A stretch of DNA of 64,000 nucleotides from NCBI RefSeq assembly GCF_022829445.1, contig NZ_JAKSXY010000092.1, forward strand, positions 62,001 through 126,000, read 5' to 3'. The position numbers were made by a program, and so were the translations under genes. This DNA is from Methylobacterium sp. J-068. Lineage in GTDB: Bacteria > Pseudomonadota > Alphaproteobacteria > Rhizobiales > Beijerinckiaceae. Numbering within the stretch: position 1 is the first letter of the stretch; every line of letters starts with the position of its first letter. Positions 18,780-26,728 of the stretch are shown here, piece by piece. Under the pieces are notes generated by a model. It saw nothing but the letters and a program-made list of their open reading frames with translations, did not search any database and was not told the DNA's origin.

Positions 18780-19519
18780 CGAGGTCTCGCCCGCGTTCGA
18801 CCGTCCTTCCCGCGGGGAGCTAAGGTGGAGGATGGTTCGGAGATGGAGTTCGGCTTGTAAGCCGGGACGGGAGCGGGTCAAGGACAAGTCCTCGGCCACG
18901 GGTGGGCACGTGCGTCATCCGCACTTTGCGCCCGGATGCCGCGTGGCCACCGCCGACGCCCGCATGGTACCGGCCCTGCCGTCAGGGCGGAGGCATGCAC
19001 GGCCTTCGACCGGGTTCGGTAGCGTGCCTCTCCGTCGGCGAGACGTACGCCCGCGATAGCGGCGGCACGGCTCGCTCGACGCGCTCGACCGAGACATGGC
19101 CCTGCAGGCGCAGCCATCATGGCTTCGGCCTTGGCGAACGCGGATCATCCGGCGGGCGCTGCCGGCGAAATGTTCGATGTGATGAATATGGCAGAATGGG
19201 TGCAAGGCGCCCTCGGTTGCATTGGGTATGCCCGGGGCGCCGGATCGGGTGGATTCGAGGGCCGAGACGGAAAGGAGTTCGCCGGAGCCGGATCATCCTC
19301 AGGAGACGCGACACGGTCGCCACATCCCGCCATGTCGTTGGCGCCGATCCTGATTTCGGCGAGCATGAAGGCGGCACGCTTCCATCCGTCGGATTGCCGG
19401 ACGAAACCATGCATGAGCTGTGGAGCGCATCTACTAGGGGCGCAACACGCAGGGTGCGGTCGCGTTGTTCCTACAGTCGACGTCACTCCTTCGGGAGGCG
19501 TGTCAGGGAGCGAACACCG
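18780..19519. other. Upstream region of the che operon, no gene seen
   Basis: About 740 bases between the divergent MCP gene and a DUF3606 gene. Short frames exist on both strands but none has a good start, codon bias or a domain. The promoter of the chemosensory operon should lie in the part next to 18779; I could not identify its boxes. Confidence 0.5.
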
Positions 19520-19678
19520 ATGGCCACCGAGACCGAACGCACGCACCTCGACATCCACGACCGGTCCAGCCGCGAGTCCTACGCCAGGCTGTTCGGGGTC
19601 AGCGAGGAGCAACTCCGCAAGGCCGTGCGCCTCGTGGGCAGCCGCGTCAGCACGTTGCGCGGCCACCTCCGGCGCTGA
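19520..19678 (+). CDS. DUF3606 small protein
   Basis: A 52-residue protein. ESYARLFGVSEEQLRKAVR followed by RVSTLRGHLRR matches the DUF3606 pattern, in which the polypeptide reads W-x-x-x-FGVS-x-x-LK-x-AV-x-x-VG. The ATG is preceded by AGGGAG at a suitable distance. Function of the family is unknown; members are small, soluble and often stress-related. Confidence 0.75.
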   Translation: MATETERTHLDIHDRSSRESYARLFGVSEEQLRKAVRLVGSRVSTLRGHLRR

Positions 19679-19690
19679 GGCTGGGCCCGC

Positions 19691-20210
19691 TCATGGCTCG
19701 CGGCTGGGGGCGACGAACGGGTTGGTCTCGGTGGTGTATCCGTCCTTGGCGTAGCACGCCTCCGATCAGTCCAGGCCGGACGCGCTCTCGTCCAGCGCCA
19801 TCCTGATGGTCGCTCCCTCATCCTTAACGTCGAGCGCTTCATCCATCCTCAGCGCCTTCACGAACCCCTCGTCCATGGCCGGCAGGCTACGTGTTGTCCG
19901 CGGCGGCGACCTCGGCCTGCGGCACCGACGAGCCGGCAGCCAACTCGACCGGGTAGCCCTTGACGAACCCGAGCTTCCGCTTCGGCGAGCTCATGGTCCG
20001 GTCGAGCCCGGATGCGTTGGGGGTGAACTGCACGTCGATCCCGTCGTCGGTGGTGCGGGTCATCGCGCACCGCTCGAACCTCTGACCCTTCGAGACCGCG
20101 TCGACCTCCCACGGGCCGATGGCGGCCGTTCCCTCCGGCGTCTGGGCATGGGCGACGACGGTCTGGTCGGCAGGACGACGACGCCGACTGCGATGCCCAT
20201 GGGAGGCTCC
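19691..20210 (-). pseudogene. Decayed gene for a secreted protein (weakly IalB-like)
   Basis: Read in three frames, the minus strand gives a coherent protein: a start at 20210 with GGAG upstream, a signal-peptide end VVAHAQ, then TPEGTAAIGPWEVDAVSKG and FERCAMTRTTDDGIDVQF, YPVELAAGSSVPQAEVAAAD, MDEGFVKALRMDEALD and EACYAKDGYTTETNPFVAP. Lesions seen are a frameshift in the signal-peptide region, an extra A near 19890 that puts TAG after AADNT, and an in-frame TGA after ASGLD, probably from CGA. The GPW...C pattern weakly recalls IalB-like secreted proteins; this is not certain. Confidence 0.6.
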
Positions 20211-20302
20211 GCGTTGACGGGGTTAGCTTGCGAGACCGCCTTGAGTTTCCGGCTCGTCCCGGCGAACGTGGGGCGACTGGCACGAATGCAAGCGTGCGAG
20301 GC

Positions 20303-20785
20303 TTAAGCTGTCTGACGTCTCGGAGCCTGACCCGCCGTCGCCAATGGAAATCGATGCGGACGTACCTGATCGCCGTCGGCATCGACCGCGCTCACATCTA
20401 CGTGTGGCTGCAGGCATAGGCGGCAATCCGCAGTGCGAGGTGGCGTCGATGGGACACCTGCCACGGTGAATCGTGGTACAGCCCGAGTATGCCCGTCAAA
20501 CACGCCCGCCACATCGCCTTGACCGCACCGCTCGCAGCCTGGGTCGACGCGTTGGTGGCGCGTGGCGAGTTCACCTCGGCTGGGGCGCTGGACGTAGTTC
20601 GCCGGCTCGGACAGGGCTTCCTCAGGGCGACGGGACTGTTTCCGGTAGGCACCGAAGACAGCAGCGAAACCGCCGCCGACGATGGTCAGCAGGCCGAAGA
20701 TCGCCTCCTTGTAAGGGCGCACGACATCCCAGGTGGCGGAGGCACCATGCAGGAACGCAGTCGACAGGTCAGCGAGGACACTCAC
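20303..20785 (-). CDS. Truncated small membrane protein of the lysis region
   Basis: Starts at GTG 20785, overlapping the TGA of the upstream membrane gene (GTGA). The first 55 residues look genuine: VVRPYKEAIFGLLTIVGGGF is one hydrophobic segment, followed by a basic tail (GAYRKQSRRP). Beyond about 20620 the frame runs antisense to a ParD-like fragment and is not protein-like, so the natural C-terminus has been replaced at a recombination junction. It could be a small holin-type or accessory lysis protein, but this is inferred from position. Confidence 0.4.
   Translation of the reverse strand: MSVLADLSTAFLHGASATWDVVRPYKEAIFGLLTIVGGGFAAVFGAYRKQSRRPEEALSEPANYVQRPSRGELATRHQRVDPGCERCGQGDVAGVFDGHTRAVPRFTVAGVPSTPPRTADCRLCLQPHVDVSAVDADGDQVRPHRFPLATAGQAPRRQTA
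20489..20606 (+). pseudogene. 5' fragment of a ParD/CopG-type antitoxin gene
   Basis: MPVKHARHIALTAPLAAWVD then ALVARGEFTSA...VVR is the N-terminal ribbon-helix-helix of ParD-like antitoxins (HIALT-x-PL-x-x-WVD-x-x-V-x-x-G-x-x-x-SA). Similarity stops after about 38 residues, near 20603, where the antisense membrane gene begins. No ParE toxin follows. Confidence 0.55.
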
Positions 20786-21273
20786 GCACTCGGCTCCCAA
20801 TAGGTCCTGGCGGGCGGGTTCTCCCGCATCGCCTTCTTCCAGAGCCAGTCAGCAGTCGCGGCGTCCCGGGCCGCGAACCACGCGCTGACGAGGTCGCCCC
20901 AGGCCAGGACGCCGTAGACAAAGACGCCTGTCGTGACCGGCTCGTCGGGAACGATGAACATCACGCTGACGAACGCCCACAGCCCGGCGCCGAGGAGCGC
21001 CGTTCCGGCCCTCAGCGCCGGGGTCCTGCGCCAGTGGCCATTTATTAGAAGGGCCGCGATTCGGATGAGGGCGACGACGCCGATGACGACGCCCCACTCC
21101 CTCTTGGTCGCCCATTCGGAGAAGCGAGCCCATTGGCCACCGGTGTCGAACACCGGTCCGAGGAGCAGTGCCAAGGCGAAACCGGCGGCGAGGAACGCCC
21201 CCTGCCATTTCATGATACGCGTCGGCGTGAAGATCCACAGCGCCGGCTGCGCGCGGACTTTGACGACGTTCAT
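20782..21273 (-). CDS. Membrane protein of the phage lysis region
   Basis: A 163-residue protein with about four hydrophobic segments (GAFLAAGFALALLLGPVF, GVVIGVVALIRIAALLI, LLGAGLWAFVSVMFIV, GVFVYGVLAWGDLVSAW). I take ATG 21273; upstream in-frame sequence overlaps the spanin gene and is not protein-like. It lies three bases from the Rz1-like gene and overlaps the next gene by GTGA, so it belongs to the lysis operon. A holin role is possible but not proven. Confidence 0.6.
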   Translation of the reverse strand: MNVVKVRAQPALWIFTPTRIMKWQGAFLAAGFALALLLGPVFDTGGQWARFSEWATKREWGVVIGVVALIRIAALLINGHWRRTPALRAGTALLGAGLWAFVSVMFIVPDEPVTTGVFVYGVLAWGDLVSAWFAARDAATADWLWKKAMRENPPARTYWEPSA

Positions 21274-21482
21274 GGGCGCCACCCGCACTGCCGGGCCCCA
21301 AATTCGTTGTGCGGGAGGGTCTCCCGCTTCCGCGCCGGGGACATCACCGTGAGCTCGGCCGACGAGGGCCTGATCGGCTTCTCGACGTCGCAAAAGCTTC
21401 CGCCCCCACGACCGCCAGTCAGCGTGGAGCATGCTCCCAACGAAAACGTCAGGGCGATTGCCAGCGTCCACATCCTGATCAT
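21270..21482 (-). CDS. Rz1-like outer-membrane lipoprotein (o-spanin)
   Basis: A 70-residue precursor: basic start, hydrophobic stretch, lipobox FSLGAC, then SFCDVEKPIRPSSAEL and KRETLPHNEFGARQCGW. Small lipoproteins with this Cys-PIRPS-HNEFG pattern follow the Rz gene in many alphaproteobacterial prophages. The ATG at 21482 has GGGGAGG at good spacing and overlaps the preceding gene by ATGA. It should span the periplasm with the Rz-like partner to fuse the two membranes at lysis. Confidence 0.7.
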   Translation of the reverse strand: MIRMWTLAIALTFSLGACSTLTGGRGGGSFCDVEKPIRPSSAELTVMSPARKRETLPHNEFGARQCGWRP

Positions 21483-21805
21483 CGGGACCACCTCCCCAAC
21501 TCGGCGGCGACCTCATCGTCCGTCCTCCCCTCTATCGATGCCTCGATGCGCTCCCGGTCCGCCTTGGCCGCGGCGTTCGCCGTCTCGACACCGGCGCGGC
21601 CTTCCCGGCGCCCGGCCGCGCGGAATCGACCGGCAGCGAAAACCATCCCGAGGACGACGGCGCCGGCGCCGGCGGCCGCGATCCAGCGCGCCACCTTCGA
21701 CGAGGCCAGCAGGCCGAGCACGATTCCCCCGAGAGGCGAGAACACTAGGGCCAGGGCGATCCCGAGGACGATGCCGGCCGGGACGTACGTGAGGACCTCG
21801 GTCAT
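21479..21805 (-). CDS. Rz-like inner-membrane protein (i-spanin)
   Basis: A 108-residue protein with two hydrophobic segments (AGIVLGIALALVFSPLGGIV and AAAGAGAVVLGMVFAAG), followed by a charged helix with AAKADRERIEASIE and EVAAELGRWSR. The layout and position between endolysin and Rz1-like lipoprotein fit an i-spanin. The ATG at 21805 shares a base with the muramidase stop (TGATG), which is why I reject the longer frame upstream. Confidence 0.65.
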   Translation of the reverse strand: MTEVLTYVPAGIVLGIALALVFSPLGGIVLGLLASSKVARWIAAAGAGAVVLGMVFAAGRFRAAGRREGRAGVETANAAAKADRERIEASIEGRTDDEVAAELGRWSR

Positions 21806-23047
21806 CAGGCGGCCCGCCCTGCGCGGTAGTTCGCCACCGCGCACCGGACGAGTTGGCTCCCGACGTAGACGGCGGTGGCGCACGCCGCGGCGAGGGCGAT
21901 GGCCTGCCAGTGGGCCACGACCCAGATCCCGGCGGTCGACATGAAGCCCTCGCCGACGATGGAGGTCACCGTCTCCTTCGCGGCACGGGCCTGATCGACG
22001 CTGGACTGAACCTGCGATGCGGTATCCGTCACCGTCGAGGCGTAGGCCTGGTAAGTGGCGACCGTGCCAAGGCCGACCTGACCGGCCACCTTGATGTTGT
22101 CCCCGATCCGGGCCGGCTGCGAGGCCTCCTTGATCTCTTTCTTGCTGGCGACCTCACAGGCGCCGCGGCTGATCGCCGGGGCGGCCTCGATGGCGGTAAC
22201 GAAGGTCATGTCGGCGATGCCGGTGCCGGTCTGGCCGAGTTCGACTTGGGCGGCCGCGACCGCGCGCCGGGTGGCCGGGCCGAAGGCCGCATCGGCCTTA
22301 AGCGGTATACCGAACGCGTTGATGGTCTCCTGCAGGGCGCGGACGCGAGGGCCCCGGTCGCCCAGCTTGAGGACGGTCGGATCGGCGGCGGCCGCGGGGG
22401 AGACCGGAGCGGCGCGGAGGACGGTTGTCCAGCGGGCGAACGCGTCGGCCAGCTTCGCGTCGTACGCATTCTTCTTATATGCGGTGCCGTTGTAGCCCGA
22501 GGCGAACGCCTTCCAGTCGTGGGCGCCGAGCTTCCGCAACAGGCCCTTGGACCGCATGAAGGCGATGCCGACGGCGAGGTGGGTGGCGACGCCGCCCCGG
22601 GTCAGGGCGGCATGCATCGCGACGGCGCTGGGGAATCCGCAGGCGGTGTAGTTGAAGCCCATGACCTGGAAGAGCCCGAAGCTTGCGCTCTGGTACGCGG
22701 CCTCGGCGTGGAGGGCGGCGGCCTTCGCCATCAGAGCAAGGCGCCCCGCGCTGGTCTTCTGGTCGGCGTACTGCGCGCTGCCGGGGCCGCCCCACTTCGA
22801 CACCGTCAGGCCTTGACGCTTGGCCTCATCCACAAGCCCGGGCGCGAGGGCCTTCAGGCGCTTGAGGAACACATGGCGCTCGAACAGAAGGGCCGGCTCG
22901 TTTCCATCGGAGGGGTCGAGGTCGGCCGCCTCGAACGGTCTTCCGCCGGTCTCGACCTCGATGACCGTCAGCAGGCATGCCGCCTCGACGCCGGACTGGG
23001 GGGGCGACGAGCTTCGCCGCCGTGACGATGTCGGGTGAGAGGCGCAT
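21805..23047 (-). pseudogene. N-acetylmuramidase endolysin with peptidoglycan-binding domain, frameshifted near its start
   Basis: Phage-type endolysin of the N-acetylmuramidase (DUF3380) family: LLTVIEVETGGRPFE with the catalytic Glu, LFERHVF, GSAQYADQKTSAGRLALM, SFGLFQVMGFNY, then a PG-binding-1 domain (LGDRGPRVRALQETINAFG) and a C-terminal membrane segment near IALAAACATAVYVGSQL. The natural start MRLSPDIVTAAKLV lies at 23047 but in another frame. A run of seven C (22998-23004) carries one base too many; six C would join it to SGVEAACLL. The lesion may be real or a homopolymer sequencing error. It heads the lysis cassette. Confidence 0.75.
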
Positions 23048-23099
23048 GCCCGGCTCCGGGATGTTGGAAGGCCGGCACCGCCAGGAGGCGGGAATGTCC

Positions 23100-23804
23100 T
23101 CAGGAACAGGACAGGGGGAGAGACGCTCCCGGACCCGACGGCACCGTGCCAGGGAGAGGGCGGCCGCGGCCTGCAACGCACAACCCCCAGGCCGGCCCGG
23201 ACTCGTCTTCTGACTTGGCGGACCCGTTCGGTGCCCGGCGCCGGCTCGCACGCGGATCGCCCTGCTGGCGCGCGACCGATATGATGCGATGGACGTACCC
23301 GAGCTCGATCTCGGTGAGCTCGGCGCATTCCTGGCGGCTCAGCCCGTCGGCCCATCCGTCGAGGACACGGGCCTTGAGGGAATGGATCTCCCGGCGCTTG
23401 CGGTAGATCCCTTTGCTCTGGTGCGACGGCTTCCACCGTTCGTAGACGGCCTTGGGGGCATCAGCCTTTCGCCTGGGGGAGATGCTCTCGTCGGGCTCGA
23501 TGACCAGGCGGCACCGTATACCGACGCCTTCCAGGATCGAGAGGGACCGTTCCAGGCTTACGAGCTCGCGCCCGGCCATGAACCTCTTGACGAATTCCCG
23601 TCGAACCGAGGGGACGTTCTGGGCGATCTCGGACGGGTGATAGCCCTTGGCCTCGATGCGGGCCTGGGCGGCCGCATGCACCTCGCCGTTGATCTGACGA
23701 GGCAGCTCGGACGGCGCCTCGGCGATGAGCTTCGTCACTTGCGCCGGCGTCAGCCCTTGTTCCCGGATATGATCGAGGCTGGCCTCGACCACCGCATCGC
23801 GCAT
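23100..23804 (-). CDS. Phage-type regulatory protein with HTH-like ends
   Basis: About 234 residues. The N-terminal half (HIREQGLTPAQVTKLIAEAP, GYHPSEIAQNVPSVRREFVK, RSLSILEGVGIRCRLV) has helix-turn-helix and XRE-like features. The C-terminal half has SLKARVLDGWADGLSRQECA followed by IELGYVHRIISVARQQG, a second HTH of the sigma-region-4 type. An ATG at 23804 fits the folded part, but a TTG at 23861 is possible. The last 50 residues are low complexity. It lies 52 bases upstream of the muramidase and may control lysis genes. Confidence 0.6.
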   Translation of the reverse strand: MRDAVVEASLDHIREQGLTPAQVTKLIAEAPSELPRQINGEVHAAAQARIEAKGYHPSEIAQNVPSVRREFVKRFMAGRELVSLERSLSILEGVGIRCRLVIEPDESISPRRKADAPKAVYERWKPSHQSKGIYRKRREIHSLKARVLDGWADGLSRQECAELTEIELGYVHRIISVARQQGDPRASRRRAPNGSAKSEDESGPAWGLCVAGRGRPLPGTVPSGPGASLPLSCS

Positions 23805-23988
23805 GTTGATGTACGTGTGGGAGACGCACGCACCGCACTCATCTACAGACCTCGGGCTCAAGGAGACGCCGCAAGTCTATGGAATCACGCCCGATTCGCC
23901 TACCTTCCAGTAGGTAGGACACGTCAAGTGCTTGACGGGCGTTCCGGGCACCGTCGGCCATGGACCGAATCCACTGTCCTCAACACGG

Positions 23989-24345
23989 TCATGCATCCGA
24001 CGCTGGACGCTCCATGACGCCCCATGGGAGCCATGCATCGGCCCATGAAATGTCAGAACGGCCCTCCTCGACCGTCAAATATATTTCTTCGCAATGAGCG
24101 CACCTGGCAGCTTCGCCAGCCCATCGCCAGAGTCGAGGGTCGGATTCCTCAGCCCAGTCGAAACTCACCCAGTTCTCGTGGCTCAGATCCCGTTTTCTGC
24201 CCATGAGGTTCCATGCTGCCCCTCGCATTTCTAGGGGCGTCAAGGGGTAGCTAAGCCACTCTGGTAGCAGGGCAAATCCAGGGGGAGAATGCTCGATCCG
24301 TGGCGGTGTGGTGCCTGTCGCGGGCCAGAGAGCCCATCCCCCCAT
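23989..24345 (-). CDS. Hypothetical protein with a CxxC motif
   Basis: A 118-residue frame, or 79 residues if ATG 24228 is used. The C-terminal part is Trp-rich and acidic (WVSFDWAEESDPRLWRWAGE) with AARCAHCEEIYLTVEEG, a possible half zinc site. The longest start overlaps the ATG of the divergent polymerase-like gene, so the shorter form is more plausible. Not recognised. Amino-acid composition supports coding more than codon bias does. Confidence 0.35.
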   Translation of the reverse strand: MGGWALWPATGTTPPRIEHSPPGFALLPEWLSYPLTPLEMRGAAWNLMGRKRDLSHENWVSFDWAEESDPRLWRWAGEAARCAHCEEIYLTVEEGRSDISWADAWLPWGVMERPASDA

Positions 24346-25606
24346 GAATTTCGATCCCCGTTGTACTAACGCCCGCGCCCTCGATTTTCATTGGCGCGCG
24401 CCGAGCGCCATCGCCGAGCGAGCCGGCCTCGCTGAACTCGGTCGCTCCTCCTACAAGCGGGCTCGCGACAGCTTCCTCGCCTCCCTGGTCCTCGCCGCGG
24501 ATTCCGACCGGCCCTGGGTCTCCTATTCCCGGTCGCGGGATTTCTACGCAGCCGAAGGCCGGTACGAGGGGACTGATTACTCCTACTCGAACGTCAGGCT
24601 CGCCGTCGCCGAGATCGCCGAGGCCGGCATGATCGAGGAGATGAGGTCGAAGCCGGGCTCGCACCTAACGCACGGCTTCCAGTCTCGCGTGATCGCGACG
24701 GACAAACTCATCCGTCTCGCCCAAGGCGTCGACCTGCTGCACGTCGGAACCCGCTGCCCCATCGTCTTGAAGGATGAGGCCGGCACCCGCGTCGACTTCC
24801 GCGAGACCGCGCAGACCCGGCGCCTCGTGGCCGAGGTCGAGGACATCAATAGCTACCTCGGCACCATCGAAGTCGGAATCAGCGCCGACGCCAACCCCGA
24901 CGACTGGCAGCACACCCAGCACCACATCCGTGCGCGCAAGATCAAGGACGGGAGAGAGACCTGGACATGCGTCCGCCCGACGCCGAGCCCCGAGGTCTTC
25001 CGCGTTTTCGGGCGGGGGCGGTGGGACCGGCACGGGCGCTGGTACGGGTGGTGGCAGAACCTGCCCAAGTCGCGGAGGGCCGAACTTCTGATAAATGGCG
25101 AGATCTGCATCGAGCCCGATTTCGCCTGCCTCCACCCCACGCTGCTATACGCCATGCGCGGCATCGTCCTGCAGCACGATCCCTACGAGCTCCAGGGCTG
25201 GGACAGGTCCGCCGGAAAACTGGCGCTCAACGTGTCCATCAACGCCCCGACCCTGAACAGCGCGATCCAGGCCCTCCTGAAGAAGCGTCGCGATGTGAAA
25301 GGCGATGGCTCACCCGCATGGCCCTACGGGCCTGCTGAGACCCGTCGGATCGTCGAGGCCGTCAAGAAGGCTAACCCGGCCATCGCCGGGGACATCGGGT
25401 CCGACGCCGGCATCCGCCTCATGGCAGTCGATTCCCGCATGGCCCAGCAGGTCATGACGAGGTGTCGCGCCGAGGCTATCCCGGTCCTGCCCGTCCACGA
25501 CTCGTTCGTCGCACCGGGGTCCAGAAAGGCCGCCGTGACCGCAATAATGGGGGACGTTTTGGCCCACACGATTTCGACCATTTCTCCTGTCTCTTCAGGG
25601 GTTTAG
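24344..25606 (+). CDS. Divergent family A DNA polymerase-like replication protein
   Basis: A 420-residue protein. The N-terminal part (20-125) is helical, with a winged-helix feel (YSYSNVRLAVAEIAEAGMIE). The C-terminal part carries three motifs in the order of family A polymerases: motif A-like IEPDFACLHPTLLYAMRG with Asp259, motif B-like R288-x3-K292-x3-N296 (RSAGKLALNV), and motif C-like VLPVHDSFVAP with His385-Asp386. Both metal-binding aspartates of the palm would be present. The protein is far shorter than Pol I and has no visible 3'-5' exonuclease. It probably replicates the mobile element it sits in; the polymerase assignment is inferred from motifs only. Confidence 0.65.
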   Translation: MNFDPRCTNARALDFHWRAPSAIAERAGLAELGRSSYKRARDSFLASLVLAADSDRPWVSYSRSRDFYAAEGRYEGTDYSYSNVRLAVAEIAEAGMIEEMRSKPGSHLTHGFQSRVIATDKLIRLAQGVDLLHVGTRCPIVLKDEAGTRVDFRETAQTRRLVAEVEDINSYLGTIEVGISADANPDDWQHTQHHIRARKIKDGRETWTCVRPTPSPEVFRVFGRGRWDRHGRWYGWWQNLPKSRRAELLINGEICIEPDFACLHPTLLYAMRGIVLQHDPYELQGWDRSAGKLALNVSINAPTLNSAIQALLKKRRDVKGDGSPAWPYGPAETRRIVEAVKKANPAIAGDIGSDAGIRLMAVDSRMAQQVMTRCRAEAIPVLPVHDSFVAPGSRKAAVTAIMGDVLAHTISTISPVSSGV

Positions 25607-25669
25607 GACCAATCGATCCGATATACCCCCTCGGGGGGCGCGACATCGGAGCGGAGCTCTCTTCCTTCC

Positions 25670-26401
25670 TTGGAGGAGACCTCCTCTGCGGAGCCCGAGA
25701 TCGCCCCTCTTCCGGAGGACCGGGGGAATACCTTATCCCTCTTAGAGACCCCGCTCCCGGAGGCTCTGGGCGGTCCTACCGGTATGGAGACCGCTCCTTC
25801 CCCGGAGGGTCTGGATAGCTCTTCCCCGGAGGGGTTAGGTGATCCGCGATCCCTTCTTGATACCCCCGGTCCGGAGGCGTCGTTCCGCCCCGTCCTGGCT
25901 GTGAGGCGACCCGCACCCCGGCCTACCTCTCCCCGTCCCGTGGTCTCTATGGCTGCCCCTTCTCCGGCCCCTCTTTCTCCTCCCGCACCCGTGGTCGACG
26001 CTGCCGCTTCTACCCGTCCCCCCCTGCCACCCTTCCTCCAGGCCGCACGTGAAGAGCTCCGTGCCGAGGCCGAGGCGGCTGCTGCTGCCGCTGCCGCCGC
26101 TGCGCTCGTCCGGGAATCTGCGCCTCCTCCTGCCTCCGTGCGGGGTCAGTGGGCGCCTCTGCCTCCCAGGAAGGATTCCCCCGCCCCGGTCAAGGTAAGG
26201 CCGGTGGCGACCGTTCCTGCGCCTCGTCATACTCCTCAGTCGCCGCCCGTGGTGGAGCCCGTTGCGGAGATGGTCAGGCCTACGATGCCGATGCCCCGTG
26301 CTGTGCTGGCGCCTCCTTCCTCCATGAGGGCGGTCGTTGAATTTTTTGGATCGCCGGGAGGCGGCGAGACAGCGCGAGGAAACCCGTCAGCGCTTCAATA
26401 G
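25670..26401 (+). CDS. Pro/Ala-rich protein with 15-residue repeats
   Basis: About 243 residues from a TTG at 25670, 63 bases after the polymerase-like gene; no ATG is available before codon 39. Residues 12-70 are repeats of P-x-P-E-x-L-G...L-(L/E)-(D/E)-T: PLPEDRGNTLSLLET, PLPEALGGPTGMETA, PSPEGLD, SPEGLGDPRSLLDT, PGPEA. The matching DNA motif CCGGAGG recurs at 25711, 25756, 25801, 25825 and 25870, mostly at 45-bp spacing. The rest is Pro/Ala-rich with a poly-Ala helix near 135-145. Period-of-three conservation supports translation. Function unknown. Confidence 0.45.
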   Translation: MEETSSAEPEIAPLPEDRGNTLSLLETPLPEALGGPTGMETAPSPEGLDSSSPEGLGDPRSLLDTPGPEASFRPVLAVRRPAPRPTSPRPVVSMAAPSPAPLSPPAPVVDAAASTRPPLPPFLQAAREELRAEAEAAAAAAAAAALVRESAPPPASVRGQWAPLPPRKDSPAPVKVRPVATVPAPRHTPQSPPVVEPVAEMVRPTMPMPRAVLAPPSSMRAVVEFFGSPGGGETARGNPSALQ

Positions 26402-26474
26402 ACGTTGTCTATTGCGAGCGAACTGATAATATACAGGGGCTCTCGGGCTCGATGCGATGCACCACATCCTCGAA

Positions 26475-26505
26475 GACCCCTCACCGGCAACGGTGGGGGG
26501 TCTCT
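26475..26505 (+). terminator. Terminator-like hairpin
   Basis: GACCCCTCACCG - GCAA - CGGTGGGGGGTC forms a 12-bp stem with one mismatch, followed by the T-rich TCTTCAT. It lies 74 bases after the repeat-protein frame and could end that transcript. Confidence 0.5.
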
Positions 26506-26546
26506 TCATGTCTGGGCATGCGTGATGCCGCCTCCATGCATGCCCA

Positions 26547-26592
26547 TTTCACCAACGTGTTTCACCAACAACTGTTGGTGAAATCGTTGGTT
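26547..26592. promoter_or_regulatory. Nested palindrome of ACCAAC/GTTGGT units
   Basis: A perfect 10-bp dyad TTTCACCAAC - AACT - GTTGGTGAAA is flanked by an outer pair, ACCAACG at 26551 and CGTTGGT at 26585, so four half-sites are symmetrically arranged in about 45 bp. It sits just upstream of the broken phosphatase gene in the accessory region. It could be an operator, a replication or conjugation site, or a recombinase site. Confidence 0.5.
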
Positions 26593-26728
26593 ATGAAGCG
26601 TCCCGTGTTGGGGGCGCCATCGGGTGAATGGTCCGATGGTTCATGTGGCGGCCTAAGCTCGCCTTAGGCCGTGGCCACCACCCCTCGGGGGTTGTCCGTT
26701 GCAGGTGCCCGCAGCCCCATCCATGGGC

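Noticed and set aside
20303..20620. C-terminal part of the minus-strand membrane frame as real protein
   Set aside because: It is antisense to the ParD fragment and its composition changes abruptly.
23289..24017. A 242-codon plus-strand frame
   Set aside because: Antisense of the phage-type regulator; lacks domains while the minus strand has two HTH-like regions.
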